Part shown: positions 1 through 8,289 of the stretch, piece by piece
How the letters are laid out: each line of letters opens with the position of its first letter
Position numbering within the stretch: position 1 is the stretch's first letter
Origin: Chromobacterium rhizoryzae
GTDB taxonomy: Bacteria; Pseudomonadota; Gammaproteobacteria; Burkholderiales; Chromobacteriaceae
Reading direction: 5' to 3'
Assembly (NCBI RefSeq): GCF_020544465.1
Contig: NZ_CP066126.1
Location: 3,286,001 to 3,350,000, forward strand
Length of the DNA: 64,000 nt
Notes under the pieces: model-generated
What the model saw: the letters and a program-made list of their open reading frames with translations, nothing else
What the model was told of the DNA's origin: nothing
Databases searched by the model: none
Program-made: the position numbers and the translations under genes

Positions 1-116
1 AGCTCAGTCTCAGCCTGCAAGGCCAAGCGCTGCCCGGCAATCCGAAAACCTCCGCCCTCACGGTTTACAGCGTGGTCCGAGCCTTGCTCAACCATGTCCG
101 GGCCATCGCCATCTAG
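1..116 (+). CDS. Aspartate-dehydrogenase-like protein, C-terminal fragment
   Basis: The reading frame from base 3 is open to a TAG at 114-116 and gives the last 37 residues of a protein that begins outside the window. The fragment contains NPKTS followed by a helix-like stretch, which resembles the end of NadX-type L-aspartate dehydrogenases (NAD(P)-dependent oxidation of aspartate). The gene ends 8 bases before the aldehyde dehydrogenase start, so the two are probably cotranscribed. The family call rests on a short motif only. Confidence 0.5.
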   Translation, partial: LSLSLQGQALPGNPKTSALTVYSVVRALLNHVRAIAI

Positions 117-124
117 GAGCCATC

Positions 125-1603
125 ATGAGCACACTCCCCTCCCCCCTGCCCATTTGCATTGCCGGCGCGTGGCGGCCAGGCCGCGGCGATCTCTATCACA
201 GCCGCTACCCCGCCACCGACGAAGCCGTGGCCGGTCTGCACGCCGCCAGCCTGGACGATGTGGAAGAAGCCGTCCAGGGCGCGCAACGCGCCTTCGACGC
301 CAGCGGCTGGCCGCAGTGGAAGCCGCACCAACGCGCGCGGGTGCTCTACCGCGTGGCCGAAGGCATCCGCGCGCGCGCCGAAGAACTGGCCCAGTTGCAA
401 AGGCTGGACAACGGCAAACCCATCCGGGAAACCCGCGCCTTGGTGGCCAGCGCCGCCGACACCTTTCAATTCTTCGCCGCCGCCTGCGAAACGCTGGAAG
501 ACAGCGTCACCCCCTCGCGCGGCGATTATCTGAGCCTGAGCCTGCACGAGCCCATGGGCGTGGTGGCCGCCATCACCCCCTGGAACTCCCCCATCGCCAG
601 CGAGGCGCAAAAACTGGCTCCGGCCCTAGCCGCCGGCAACGCCGTGGTGCTGAAACCGGCCGAGGCCACGCCGCTGCTGGCGCTGGAGCTGGCCAGGATC
701 TGCGAACAGGCCGGCCTGCCCAAGGGCCTGCTCAGCGTGCTGCCCGGCAAGGGCTCGCTGATCGGCGATGCCATCGTGCGTCATCCGCTGGTGCGGCGCG
801 TGGCCTTTACCGGCGGCACCGCCACCGGCCGCCATATCGCCGCGCTGGCGGCGCAAAAACTGATGCCGGTCTCGCTGGAGCTGGGCGGCAAGTCCCCGAC
901 CATCGTGTTTGCCGACGCCGACCTCGACCACGCCGTGGCCGGCGTGCTCTACGGCATCTTCAGCTCCTCCGGCGAATCCTGCGTCGCCGGCTCCCGGCTC
1001 TTCATCGCCCGCCCGCTGTACGCCGATTTCATCGCCCGGCTGTCGGCCGGCGCCCGGCGCTTGCGCCTGGGCGACCCGGCCGACCCCCTCACCCAGATGG
1101 GACCGCTGATCAGCGCCGCCCACCGCGAACAGGTGGAAGCCCATGTGGCGCGCGCGCTGGAGGACGGCGGCCGCCTGCTCTGCGGCGGCGAGCGTCCGCG
1201 CGGCGCCCTGTTTGATCGCGGCCATTACTACCCGCCCACCATCGTCGACGGCCTGGACAACCAGGCGCGGCTATGCCGGGACGAAGTCTTCGGCCCGGTG
1301 CTGGCGGCGCTGCCCTTCGACGACGAGGCCGATCTGATCGCCCAGGCCAACGACAGCGTCTACGCGCTGGCGGCCGGCGTCTGGACCCGCGACGCGCAGC
1401 GCGCCTGGCGCCTGGCGCGCGCGCTGCAGGCCGGCACCGTATGGATCAACACCTACAAGCAGTTCTCGGCGGCCACCCCTTTCGGCGGCTGGCGCGACAG
1501 CGGGCTGGGCCGCGAAAAAGGCCGGCACGGCATCTTGCAATACATGGAGCAGAAAGGCGTGTACTGGGGGCTGAATCCGGAACCGCTGCCCTGGGCCAAC
1601 TAA
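125..1603 (+). CDS. NAD(P)-dependent aldehyde dehydrogenase
   Basis: This 492-residue protein has the normal length for the ALDH superfamily, whose members oxidise an aldehyde to the acid in the cytoplasm. Visible family residues are the oxyanion Asn154 in TPWNSP, the cofactor-binding Lys177 in LKPAE, the general base Glu252 in LELGGKSP and the catalytic Cys286 in GESCVAG. The ATG follows an AGGAGC ribosome site. It is the first complete gene of a plus-strand cluster with an extradiol dioxygenase and a Rieske oxygenase, so the substrate is probably an aldehyde intermediate of aromatic catabolism. That role is inferred from context. The TAA stop is followed at once by an inverted-repeat element (1604-1664). 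Confidence 0.9.
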   Translation: MSTLPSPLPICIAGAWRPGRGDLYHSRYPATDEAVAGLHAASLDDVEEAVQGAQRAFDASGWPQWKPHQRARVLYRVAEGIRARAEELAQLQRLDNGKPIRETRALVASAADTFQFFAAACETLEDSVTPSRGDYLSLSLHEPMGVVAAITPWNSPIASEAQKLAPALAAGNAVVLKPAEATPLLALELARICEQAGLPKGLLSVLPGKGSLIGDAIVRHPLVRRVAFTGGTATGRHIAALAAQKLMPVSLELGGKSPTIVFADADLDHAVAGVLYGIFSSSGESCVAGSRLFIARPLYADFIARLSAGARRLRLGDPADPLTQMGPLISAAHREQVEAHVARALEDGGRLLCGGERPRGALFDRGHYYPPTIVDGLDNQARLCRDEVFGPVLAALPFDDEADLIAQANDSVYALAAGVWTRDAQRAWRLARALQAGTVWINTYKQFSAATPFGGWRDSGLGREKGRHGILQYMEQKGVYWGLNPEPLPWAN

Positions 1604-1664
1604 GAGTCCGCTCACAAAACCCCTAGCTGGGCTCAGGCTCTCTACGCGGTTTTGCCAGCGGCTC
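1604..1664. repeat. Family-2 inverted-repeat element, short copy
   Basis: The ends are imperfect inverted repeats: AGTCCGCTCACAAAACC at the left and GGTTTTGCCAGCGGCTC at the right. The copy directly abuts the TAA stop of the aldehyde dehydrogenase gene. A longer relative sits at 11248-11361 and a right-half fragment at 15437-15502. The interior here is only about 27 bases, so this looks like an internally deleted copy. Confidence 0.65.
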
Positions 1665-1707
1665 CAAACCGCATTCCACCGGCTTCACAACAAGAGGAGG
1701 ATCCGCC

Positions 1708-2682
1708 ATGGCGGTGCTTGGCATAGACGAAGTGAACTATCGCGCGGCCGATCTGGCCGCCTGCAAACGCTTTTTCCTGGATTGGGGACTGCGCCTGGAG
1801 CGGGAAAGCGATCAGCAACTGGAATTCCGCAGCCTCAACGACTGCGTGGTGCGCGTCTCCCACCCGGACCTGCCCGGACTGCCCGCCGGCCTGGAGGAAG
1901 GGCCCACCTTGGTGGAAGTGGTCTGGGGAGTGGAAAGCGCCGGCGATCTGGATCAATACGCCGCGCAGTTGCGCAATCTGCCCGGCTTCCGGCGCGAAGC
2001 GGAGCGGCTGCGCTGCCAGGACCCTTGCGGCCTGAGCATCGCGCTGCAAGTCAGCCGCAAGCGCCCGCTGCAACTGGACTGCGCCCGCTTCAACAGCTGG
2101 AGCGAACGGCCGCGCGTGGATCAGCGCGCCCCGGTTTACGAACGCGCCCAACCGATAGAAGTGGGTCATGTGGTGCTCTTCGTCGACCAGCGCGAAGCCA
2201 TGGTGCGCTTTTACTGCGACCGGCTGGGCTTCGCCCTGTCCGACCAATACCCGCAACGCGGCAGCTTTCTGCGCTGCGCGCCGCGCGGTGGCCACCATGA
2301 CCTATTCCTGCTGCAATTGCCCAGCGGCAAGAAAGGCCTCAACCACGTGGCCTTCGCCGTGCGCGACATACACGAAGTGATAGGCGGCGGCCTGGCCATG
2401 GACCGGCTCGGCTGGAAAACCGAACTGGGCCCCGGCCGCCACCCCATCTCCTCGGCCTACTTCTGGTACTTCGAGAACCCGGCCGGTGGCCTGGTCGAGT
2501 ACTACAGCGACGAAGACGAACTGACCGAAGCCTGGCAGCCGCGCGATTTCGAGCCCGGGCCGGAACGCTTCGCGGAATGGGCGGTGACCGGCGGCCTGGA
2601 CGGCCATACCCGCCGCCCCAAACACGCAGAGACGCCGCGCCGGGGCTTTCTCACCGACAAAACCGGCGAAACCGACCGCTAA
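1708..2682 (+). CDS. Type I extradiol ring-cleavage dioxygenase (VOC superfamily)
   Basis: This 324-residue protein has two vicinal-oxygen-chelate modules, as in BphC/catechol 2,3-dioxygenases, which use Fe(II) (or Mn) and O2 to open a catecholic ring next to the diol. The second module carries the metal triad: His154 (VGHVVLF), His213 (LNHVAF) and Glu264 (GGLVEYYS). Candidate catalytic residues are His197 and Tyr251. About 35 residues beyond the usual end form a basic tail. The start follows an AGAGGAGG site. It is downstream of an aldehyde dehydrogenase and upstream of Rieske oxygenase genes, which fits ring hydroxylation or demethylation followed by meta-cleavage. The substrate cannot be read from sequence. 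Confidence 0.88.
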   Translation: MAVLGIDEVNYRAADLAACKRFFLDWGLRLERESDQQLEFRSLNDCVVRVSHPDLPGLPAGLEEGPTLVEVVWGVESAGDLDQYAAQLRNLPGFRREAERLRCQDPCGLSIALQVSRKRPLQLDCARFNSWSERPRVDQRAPVYERAQPIEVGHVVLFVDQREAMVRFYCDRLGFALSDQYPQRGSFLRCAPRGGHHDLFLLQLPSGKKGLNHVAFAVRDIHEVIGGGLAMDRLGWKTELGPGRHPISSAYFWYFENPAGGLVEYYSDEDELTEAWQPRDFEPGPERFAEWAVTGGLDGHTRRPKHAETPRRGFLTDKTGETDR

Positions 2683-2709
2683 ACCGCACCCCGTCCCAAG
2701 GAGAACCCC

Positions 2710-2940
2710 ATGAGCCGAGTCATCCCGTCCCGCTACCTGGAGCCCCGCCAGGCGCAGCAAACCGCCCCCACGCCTTACGAAGATCTGCTGGGCGACGCCC
2801 TGGAGCGCGCTTACGCGCAGGAAATCCACGATCTGAACGCCTTGCTTGCCCACCTGAACCAGCACGGCCCGTCCGCGCCCAACGGCGGCAGCTGGAACGA
2901 AGCGCTGTTCCGCGCCGAAATGGCGCGCCTGGCTCAATAA
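2710..2940 (+). CDS. Small (76 aa) protein of Rieske-oxygenase operon, unknown function
   Basis: This is a short acidic, mostly helical protein ending in a W-N-E-A-L-F-R-A-E-M pattern. It has a clear AAGGAG ribosome site and sits 27 bases after the dioxygenase gene and 19 bases before the Rieske oxygenase gene, so it is very likely a real operon member. I recall similar short proteins, labelled recombinase-like helix-turn-helix, next to ring-hydroxylating oxygenase genes in other Proteobacteria, but cannot verify this here. No enzymatic motif is visible. A DNA-binding or accessory role is possible. Confidence 0.75.
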   Translation: MSRVIPSRYLEPRQAQQTAPTPYEDLLGDALERAYAQEIHDLNALLAHLNQHGPSAPNGGSWNEALFRAEMARLAQ

Positions 2941-2959
2941 ACCCATCGAGGAGAACATC

Positions 2960-3982
2960 ATGAGCGATTTCAGCATGGAACAAATCGACGCCTATCTGGC
3001 CAAGGGCCTCAAAGACCGCTGGCACATGGTCTGTCCGTCCCGCTTCGTCGGCGACCGCGCCGTCAGCCTGCGCCGCCTCGGATACAAGCTGGCGCTGTGG
3101 CGCGAGCCGGCCAACGGCAAGGTCCACTGCCTGGAAGACCACTGCCCGCACCGCGGCGCGCCGCTGTCCATGGGCTTTGTGCTGGGAGACCGCCTGGGCT
3201 GCGCCTATCACGGCGTGGAGGTGGACTGCCGCGGCACCGTCACCCGGGTGCCGGGCAGCCCCGGCTGCAAGCTGGAAGGCGCCAAGGCCGCTCGCGCTTT
3301 TCACGTGGAGGAGCAGGCCGGCATGATCTTCATCTACAACGCCAGCCAAGAGGTGGCCGCGCCGCCTCCGCTGCGGCTGCCGGAGTATCTGAACTCCGAC
3401 GAATGGAGCCACTTTCCCTGCTATGTGGAATGGGGCAACGACTACCGCTACGTGGCCGACAATGTGATGGACCCGATGCACGGCGCCTTCCTGCACAAGC
3501 AATCCCACACCATGTCCGAGGGCGCCAGCCAGGCCGAATTCGCCATCCGGGACCTGGAGCAAGGCTTCGTCTTTGAAAAAACCGGCCAAAAGAACGTCAA
3601 CTTCGACTGGACCGAACTCATAGACGACGGCACGGCGATGTGGCACCGGCTGGAAATCCCCTATCCCAAGACCGGCGGCCCCGGCGGCAACTTCACCATC
3701 ATCGGCATGTACACCCCGATCAGCCGCGAACTGTGCGCCGTGGTGTTCTGGCGCTGCCGCAAGGTCAGCGGCTGGCAGCGCGACACCTGGCGCTTTCTGT
3801 ATAAAAACCGGCTGGAGGCGCGCCACTGGCAGGTGCTGGAACAAGACCGTGTAGCCTTGGAAAACATGGAGCTGGACGCCTGGGACCGGGAGTTCCTGTA
3901 CCAGCACGATATGGGCATCGTGCGTCAGCGCCGCTATCTGCGCCGCCTCGCCGCCGAACAAATGGCCGCCGCTCAAGGCTGA
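2960..3982 (+). CDS. Rieske non-haem iron oxygenase, alpha subunit (VanA-like)
   Basis: This 340-residue terminal oxygenase component uses electrons from a reductase to hydroxylate an aromatic ring or remove an O-methyl group. The N-terminal Rieske [2Fe-2S] site has Cys62-x-His64 and Cys81-x2-His84. The catalytic mononuclear iron site is visible as His174 and His179 in the DPMHGAFLH segment, with Asp167/Asp171 as bridging and ligand candidates. There is no beta-subunit gene, which fits the VanA/phthalate-oxygenase group. The reductase gene follows 51 bases downstream. The start has an AGGAG site. Substrate is unknown. Confidence 0.9.
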   Translation: MSDFSMEQIDAYLAKGLKDRWHMVCPSRFVGDRAVSLRRLGYKLALWREPANGKVHCLEDHCPHRGAPLSMGFVLGDRLGCAYHGVEVDCRGTVTRVPGSPGCKLEGAKAARAFHVEEQAGMIFIYNASQEVAAPPPLRLPEYLNSDEWSHFPCYVEWGNDYRYVADNVMDPMHGAFLHKQSHTMSEGASQAEFAIRDLEQGFVFEKTGQKNVNFDWTELIDDGTAMWHRLEIPYPKTGGPGGNFTIIGMYTPISRELCAVVFWRCRKVSGWQRDTWRFLYKNRLEARHWQVLEQDRVALENMELDAWDREFLYQHDMGIVRQRRYLRRLAAEQMAAAQG

Positions 3983-4033
3983 ACCCCGCGTCGGAGCGGC
4001 CATGCCGCTCCGCGCCCGCAACGAGATCCCGCC

Positions 4034-4993
4034 ATGACTCAAACCCTGCTCACCCTGCGCCTGGAGGCGATGCGTCGCGAAGCCGACGGCGTGCTCAGCC
4101 TGGAGCTGGCCCGGCCGGACGGCGGCCCGCTGCCGCAAGCCGAGGCCGGCGCCCACATTGATCTGCACCTGCCCAACGGCATGGCGCGCAGCTACTCGCT
4201 GGTCACGCCGCGCTGCGCGCCGCGCGCCTACGTGGTGGCCGTCCAGCTGGACCGCGCCAGCCGCGGCGGCTCTCTCTACATCCATCAGCAGCTGCGCGTC
4301 GGCGCGGAACTGCCGGCTTCCGCGCCCCGCAATCATTTCCGGCTGGAAGAAAGCGCCGGCCAAACCGTGCTGATCGCCGGCGGCATCGGCATCACCCCCA
4401 TCTACAGCATGTACGCGCGGATGCGCGAACTGGGCCGGCCGGTCAGCCTGCTCTACTGCGCCCGCACCCGCGAACAGGCGGCCCTGGCCGACGACATCGC
4501 CCGCGGCGGCCAGCCGATAGACTGGCATATCGACGCCGAAGCCGGCTGCCCGCCCAAGCTCGCCGGCTTTCTGGAGCGCTTCCCCGCCGACAGCCATTTC
4601 TATTGCTGCGGCCCCGGCCCCATGCTGGACAGCTTTGAGCAAATATGCGCGGACCTGGCCCTGCCCCATGTCCACATCGAACGCTTCGCCGCCAAGCCCG
4701 CCGCGCAGGCCGACGCCGCCGAACGCGCGCCCTACGAAGTGGTGCTGGCCCAAAGCGGGCGCAAGCTCAATGTGGCCGCCGGCCAATCCCTGCTCGACGC
4801 CTTGCTGGCCCACGGCGTCAAGGTGGACTGCAGCTGCCGGGAAGGCATTTGCGGCGCTTGCGAAACCCGGGTGCTGGACGGCGAGCCGGAGCACCACGAC
4901 TCGGTGCTGAGCCCGGCCGAGCGCCGGGCCGGCAACACCATGATGATCTGCGTCTCCGGCTGCAAGAGCCGGCAGCTGGTCCTGGATCTCTAA
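4034..4993 (+). CDS. Oxygenase reductase: FMN/NAD domain plus C-terminal [2Fe-2S] ferredoxin (VanB-like)
   Basis: This 319-residue protein has the domain order of phthalate dioxygenase reductase and VanB: a flavin-binding barrel with RSYSL at 52-56, an NAD-binding domain with GGIGITP at 116-122, and a plant-type ferredoxin domain at the C-terminus. Iron ligands are Cys268, Cys273, Cys276 and Cys306. It would pass electrons from NADH to the preceding Rieske oxygenase. No other electron-transfer gene is nearby, so the pair probably forms a complete two-component oxygenase. Confidence 0.92.
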   Translation: MTQTLLTLRLEAMRREADGVLSLELARPDGGPLPQAEAGAHIDLHLPNGMARSYSLVTPRCAPRAYVVAVQLDRASRGGSLYIHQQLRVGAELPASAPRNHFRLEESAGQTVLIAGGIGITPIYSMYARMRELGRPVSLLYCARTREQAALADDIARGGQPIDWHIDAEAGCPPKLAGFLERFPADSHFYCCGPGPMLDSFEQICADLALPHVHIERFAAKPAAQADAAERAPYEVVLAQSGRKLNVAAGQSLLDALLAHGVKVDCSCREGICGACETRVLDGEPEHHDSVLSPAERRAGNTMMICVSGCKSRQLVLDL

Positions 4994-5131
4994 ACGCGCG
5001 CCCGCGATGGGCGCGACGGTCTCCCCCTTCACCACAACCGGCCCCAAGCGGGCCGGCGGGGAGCCTTTGCGCCCGCTGCCGGCGCGCCTCGAGCGGCGAC
5101 AAGACCGCCCCACGCAATAGGAGAAAGAGCA

Positions 5132-6406
5132 ATGAACACACGCAATCAACGCTGGCTGGGCGTGGCCACGCTGTTCCTGGTGGTCGCCATTTCCTACGTC
5201 GACCGGATCAATATCGCGGTGCTGATCACCCAGAACGACTTTCTGCGCCACCTGGGCATCACCGTGCACGATCGCGGCGCGCAAGGCTTGCTGGCCACCG
5301 CCTTCATGGCCGGTTACGGCCTGTCCGCCATCCTGTTCACCCCATTTTGCGCCGCTTTGTTCGGCGTGCGCCGCAGCCTGATCTACGGGCTGTGCCTTTG
5401 GGGGCTGATCACCTTTGTTTCACCCTGGTTCAACAGCTACGGCATGTTGCTGACGTCTCGCGCGCTGCTCGGCTTCGCCGAAGGGCCGCTGTTCGCGCTG
5501 GGCTCCTCCTATATCAAGGCCCACTTCGACAGCGGGGAAAGCGGCAAGCCCAACGCCCTGTTCAATATGGGCACCGGCCTCGGGCTGGCGGTCGGCTATC
5601 CGCTGATCGGCTACACCGTGGCGCTGCTGGACTGGGAATCGTCCTTCCACCTGCTGGGTCTGCTCAATGTGCTGCTGGGCGTGCCGCTGGTGCTGGCCTT
5701 CGTGCGCATGCCCCTCTCTTACGCCGCCTTGCCGCGGCCGGAGTCCCCGCGCGCCGCGCTCGCCACCGTGGCCGATCTATTCCGGGGGGCCTTCCACACC
5801 CGCCACATCCTGACCATGACCCTGCTCACCGCCGCTTTTCTCGCCTATCTATGGGGCAGCAGCAACTGGCTGCCGGCCTATTTGCAGCAGGCCCGGGGCT
5901 TCTCCCTGCGTGAAATGGGCTGGCTGGCCTCGCTGCCGCAATACGCGGTGGTGCTGGGCGTGCTGCTGGGCGGCCTGCTGCTGGATCTGACCCCGCGCCG
6001 CCGCGTGCCTTTGATCTTCATCTTCGCCAGTATGGGCGTGGCGCTGGCGGTGCTGCTGGCCATCAACAGCGCGGACCGCTACACCGCCGCCTATTGCCTG
6101 ACCGCCGCCGGGCTGTGCTGGGGACTGCAAAGCCCGGCCATTCCCAGCACCGTCCAGTACTACTCGCGGGCCGAGCACGTGGCCTGCGCCTTCGGCATCA
6201 CCAATGGCGTAGGCGGGCTGACGGCCGGCCTCATGCCGGTGTTGATGGGCTGGCTGATCAGCCTGAGCGGGGACAGCGGCGGCGGCTTCGCCATGGGTTT
6301 CGCCAGCCTGATCGGCACCCAGGTGGTGGTGATCGCCTGCGGCCTGGCCTTGCTGCGCGGAGACGCCGTCGCGACGGCTCAGACGCAAGCCAGGCCGGCG
6401 GTCTGA
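5132..6406 (+). CDS. MFS transporter, anion:cation symporter-like
   Basis: This 424-residue protein has about twelve hydrophobic segments. An early segment with VDRINIAV resembles the DR[IV]N pattern of the anion:cation symporter group, which imports organic acids such as hexuronates, tartrate or aromatic acids. The ATG follows an AGGAGAAAG site. It lies 138 bases after the reductase gene in the same direction, so it may take up the substrate of the oxygenase pathway. The 4994-5131 gap holds GC-rich inverted repeats but no U-tract terminator. Confidence 0.88.
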   Translation: MNTRNQRWLGVATLFLVVAISYVDRINIAVLITQNDFLRHLGITVHDRGAQGLLATAFMAGYGLSAILFTPFCAALFGVRRSLIYGLCLWGLITFVSPWFNSYGMLLTSRALLGFAEGPLFALGSSYIKAHFDSGESGKPNALFNMGTGLGLAVGYPLIGYTVALLDWESSFHLLGLLNVLLGVPLVLAFVRMPLSYAALPRPESPRAALATVADLFRGAFHTRHILTMTLLTAAFLAYLWGSSNWLPAYLQQARGFSLREMGWLASLPQYAVVLGVLLGGLLLDLTPRRRVPLIFIFASMGVALAVLLAINSADRYTAAYCLTAAGLCWGLQSPAIPSTVQYYSRAEHVACAFGITNGVGGLTAGLMPVLMGWLISLSGDSGGGFAMGFASLIGTQVVVIACGLALLRGDAVATAQTQARPAV

Positions 6407-6466
6407 GGCCTGCCGGCGTCGGAATGGGAACAGCGCGCCGCGCGCGGCGCTTGTAAACCGGATATC

Positions 6467-6607
6467 AGAGCGTGTTTACGATCTCGCGAGCTAAGGCGAG
6501 ACAAGGCGTTGCGGCTGAAAAAGCGGAGTGTACACACGGTACATGAGCATTTTGAAGCTGCTTTCAACGCCGTATCGCCGACGCGCAGCAGATCGTAAGC
6601 AGGCTCT
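6467..6607 (+). repeat. Family-1 nested-hairpin repeat, copy A
   Basis: This element of about 141 bp has imperfect terminal inverted repeats: AGAGCGTGTTTACGATCT at the left and AGATCGTAAGCAGGCTCT at the right. Inside are a stem TCTCGC (6482-6487) with GCGAGA (6496-6501) and a stem TGTAC (6529-6533) with GTACA (6539-6543). Copies recur at 7544, 14462, 44233 and 51915 and, inverted, at 11366, 41884 and 42832. The right end overlaps the first base of the hydrolase stop codon (complement of 6607-6609). Confidence 0.8.
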
Positions 6608-7503
6608 CAGACGCCGGCCCGCCGCCGCGCGAACTCCAGCCACAGGGCGGCCACCCGGCGCGGCTGTTCCATCATCGGCAGATGGCCCACCTGCTCCAGC
6701 ACCTGCTTTTCGCTGCCGGCGATGGCGGCGGCGAAGCAATCCGCGTCCTCCACGTGCAGGATGCGGTCCTCGCGGCCCCAGACAATCAAGGTCGGCGCCT
6801 GGATGCTCGCCAGCACCGGCCGCTGATCCACGCTGTCGAACAGATCGTCGAAAATCCTGCGCTCCACCTCGGCGCGTTCCGCCTTGCGCGCCGCCGTCAC
6901 CTCGATGGCGAAGCCGGGCACCGGCGGCGGCCGGTACATCGCCCAGTCCAGCATCGCCCTCACCCCGTCCGCGCTCGTCATGTCCAGCATCGGGTTGTCC
7001 CCGCTGCGCTGCCACGACTCGGCCATTTCACTGGCGCTGACGCCGGCGCCGGCGGCGTTGAGCAGGGTCAGACTGGCCACCGACTGCGGATAGCGCGCGG
7101 CGAAGTTGGCGGCGATGGCGCCGCCCATGGAATTGCCGATCAGATGGACGCTCTCCACGCCCCAAGCCTCCAGGAAAACGCGCAGCCGGTCCGCCTGCGC
7201 CTCCACCCGGTAGCTGATGTCCAGGCCGGACATGCTGTCGCCGTGGCCGGGCAAATCCGGCAGGATCAAACGGAAGGTCTTGGGCAGGCAGCGCGCCAGC
7301 ATCGCCCAATGGTCTTTCTCCGCGCCGAAACCGTGCAGCATCAGCACCGTAGGCGCGCCGGCCGGCGCCGGACGCTCCAGCCAGCTCAACTCGCCCTGCT
7401 CCAGCCGCAGCCGCCGCGGCCTCAAGCCGGCCCAGCGCCGCTGCTGGCGCACGCCCCAGTCAAACAACCATTGCTTGCCGTTCCAGATCCAGCGTCGCCA
7501 CAT
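6607..7503 (-). CDS. Alpha/beta-fold hydrolase
   Basis: This 298-residue protein has the HGFG oxyanion segment near residue 57, nucleophile Ser125 in GNSMGG, and late Asp (WGREDRI) and His (VGHLPMM) motifs that complete a serine-hydrolase triad. The amphipathic Trp- and Arg-rich N-terminus may associate with membrane. I chose the ATG at 7503 because GGAGG precedes it; longer upstream frames run into repeat sequence. Its stop codon coincides with a family-1 repeat end, and another copy lies just upstream of its start. Substrate is unknown. Confidence 0.85.
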   Translation of the reverse strand: MWRRWIWNGKQWLFDWGVRQQRRWAGLRPRRLRLEQGELSWLERPAPAGAPTVLMLHGFGAEKDHWAMLARCLPKTFRLILPDLPGHGDSMSGLDISYRVEAQADRLRVFLEAWGVESVHLIGNSMGGAIAANFAARYPQSVASLTLLNAAGAGVSASEMAESWQRSGDNPMLDMTSADGVRAMLDWAMYRPPPVPGFAIEVTAARKAERAEVERRIFDDLFDSVDQRPVLASIQAPTLIVWGREDRILHVEDADCFAAAIAGSEKQVLEQVGHLPMMEQPRRVAALWLEFARRRAGV

Positions 7504-7543
7504 TGCGGCCTCCTTGGAGAAACATTGATGGTGAATAGTGCTT

Positions 7544-7696
7544 AGAACGTGTTTACGATCTCGCGAGCTAAGGCGAGACAAGGCGAAAACGAGCGAAAAA
7601 GCGGAATGTACTCGTGGTACATGCGCATTTTGAGCTTGGTTTCAACGCCCATTTCTATCCATCCCGCCGACGCGCGGCAGATCGTAAACAGCTTCT
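7544..7696 (+). repeat. Family-1 nested-hairpin repeat, copy B
   Basis: This copy of about 153 bp begins AGAACGTGTTTACGATCT and ends AGATCGTAAACAGCTTCT. It carries the same internal TCTCGC/GCGAGA stem and the TGTAC-TCGTG-GTACA hairpin as copy A. Its right end overlaps the TGA stop (complement of 7696-7698) of the glycosylase-like gene. It also lies 40 bases upstream of the hydrolase start, so it separates two minus-strand genes. Confidence 0.8.
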
Positions 7697-8277
7697 CAGC
7701 CGCGCTCCAGCACCTCGGCCACCCGCTGCCGCAAAGCCGGCAGCAGCTCGGCCTCGAACCAGGGATGACGGCGGAACCACAGCTGATTGCGCGGGCTGGG
7801 GTGCGGCAGCGGCAGCAAGGCCGGCCAATGTTCGCGCCAACGCTCCACCGCCTCGGTCAGCCGCGGATAGCGGCCCGGCAGGTGATAGCGCTGCGCGTAC
7901 TGCCCCAGCAAAATCGTCAATTGCAGATGCGGCAGGCCGGCCAGCAAGGGCCGGCGCCAGGCGGCCGCGCATTGCGGCGGCGGCGGCAGATCGCCGGATG
8001 GGCCGGTGCCGGGATAACAGAAGGCCATCGGCAGGATGGCGATGCGGGTTTCATCGTAAAACACCGTCTTGTCCACGCCCAGCCAATCGCGCAGCCGCTC
8101 GCCGCTGGGGTCGTCGAAAGGCAGGCCGGACGCATGCACGCGCCGCCCCGGCGCCTGGCCGGCGATCAGGATGCGCGCGTCCGGATGCCATTGCAGCACC
8201 GGGCGCGGGCCGTGCGGCAGGCTGTCCGCACACAGCCGGCAGGCGCGCACTGCTTGCAGCAGGCCGGCGGCGTCCAT
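7696..8277 (-). CDS. Uracil-DNA glycosylase family protein
   Basis: This 193-residue protein resembles the uracil-DNA glycosylase superfamily: a GQAPG motif near residue 40 corresponds to the water-activating loop, and LPHPSPRN near residue 157 corresponds to the minor-groove loop. Paired cysteines near residues 13 and 16 (RACRLC) recall the iron-sulphur family 4/5 enzymes, but I do not see a complete four-Cys set. The role is probably removal of damaged bases from DNA. It is followed by a family-1 repeat that starts at its stop codon. Confidence 0.75.
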   Translation of the reverse strand: MDAAGLLQAVRACRLCADSLPHGPRPVLQWHPDARILIAGQAPGRRVHASGLPFDDPSGERLRDWLGVDKTVFYDETRIAILPMAFCYPGTGPSGDLPPPPQCAAAWRRPLLAGLPHLQLTILLGQYAQRYHLPGRYPRLTEAVERWREHWPALLPLPHPSPRNQLWFRRHPWFEAELLPALRQRVAEVLERG

Positions 8278-8289
8278 GTCCGCGGCCGT

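Noticed and set aside
2720..5284. Long antisense open frame (854 codons) opposite the catabolic genes
   Set aside because: It is the complement of well-supported Rieske, reductase and dioxygenase genes in GC-rich DNA, with low-complexity Ala/Gly/His composition.
7549..7630. Short frames through family-1 repeats (Met-rich, ending near the GTACA hairpin)
   Set aside because: They recur only because the repeat recurs, lack ribosome sites and differ in frame between copies.
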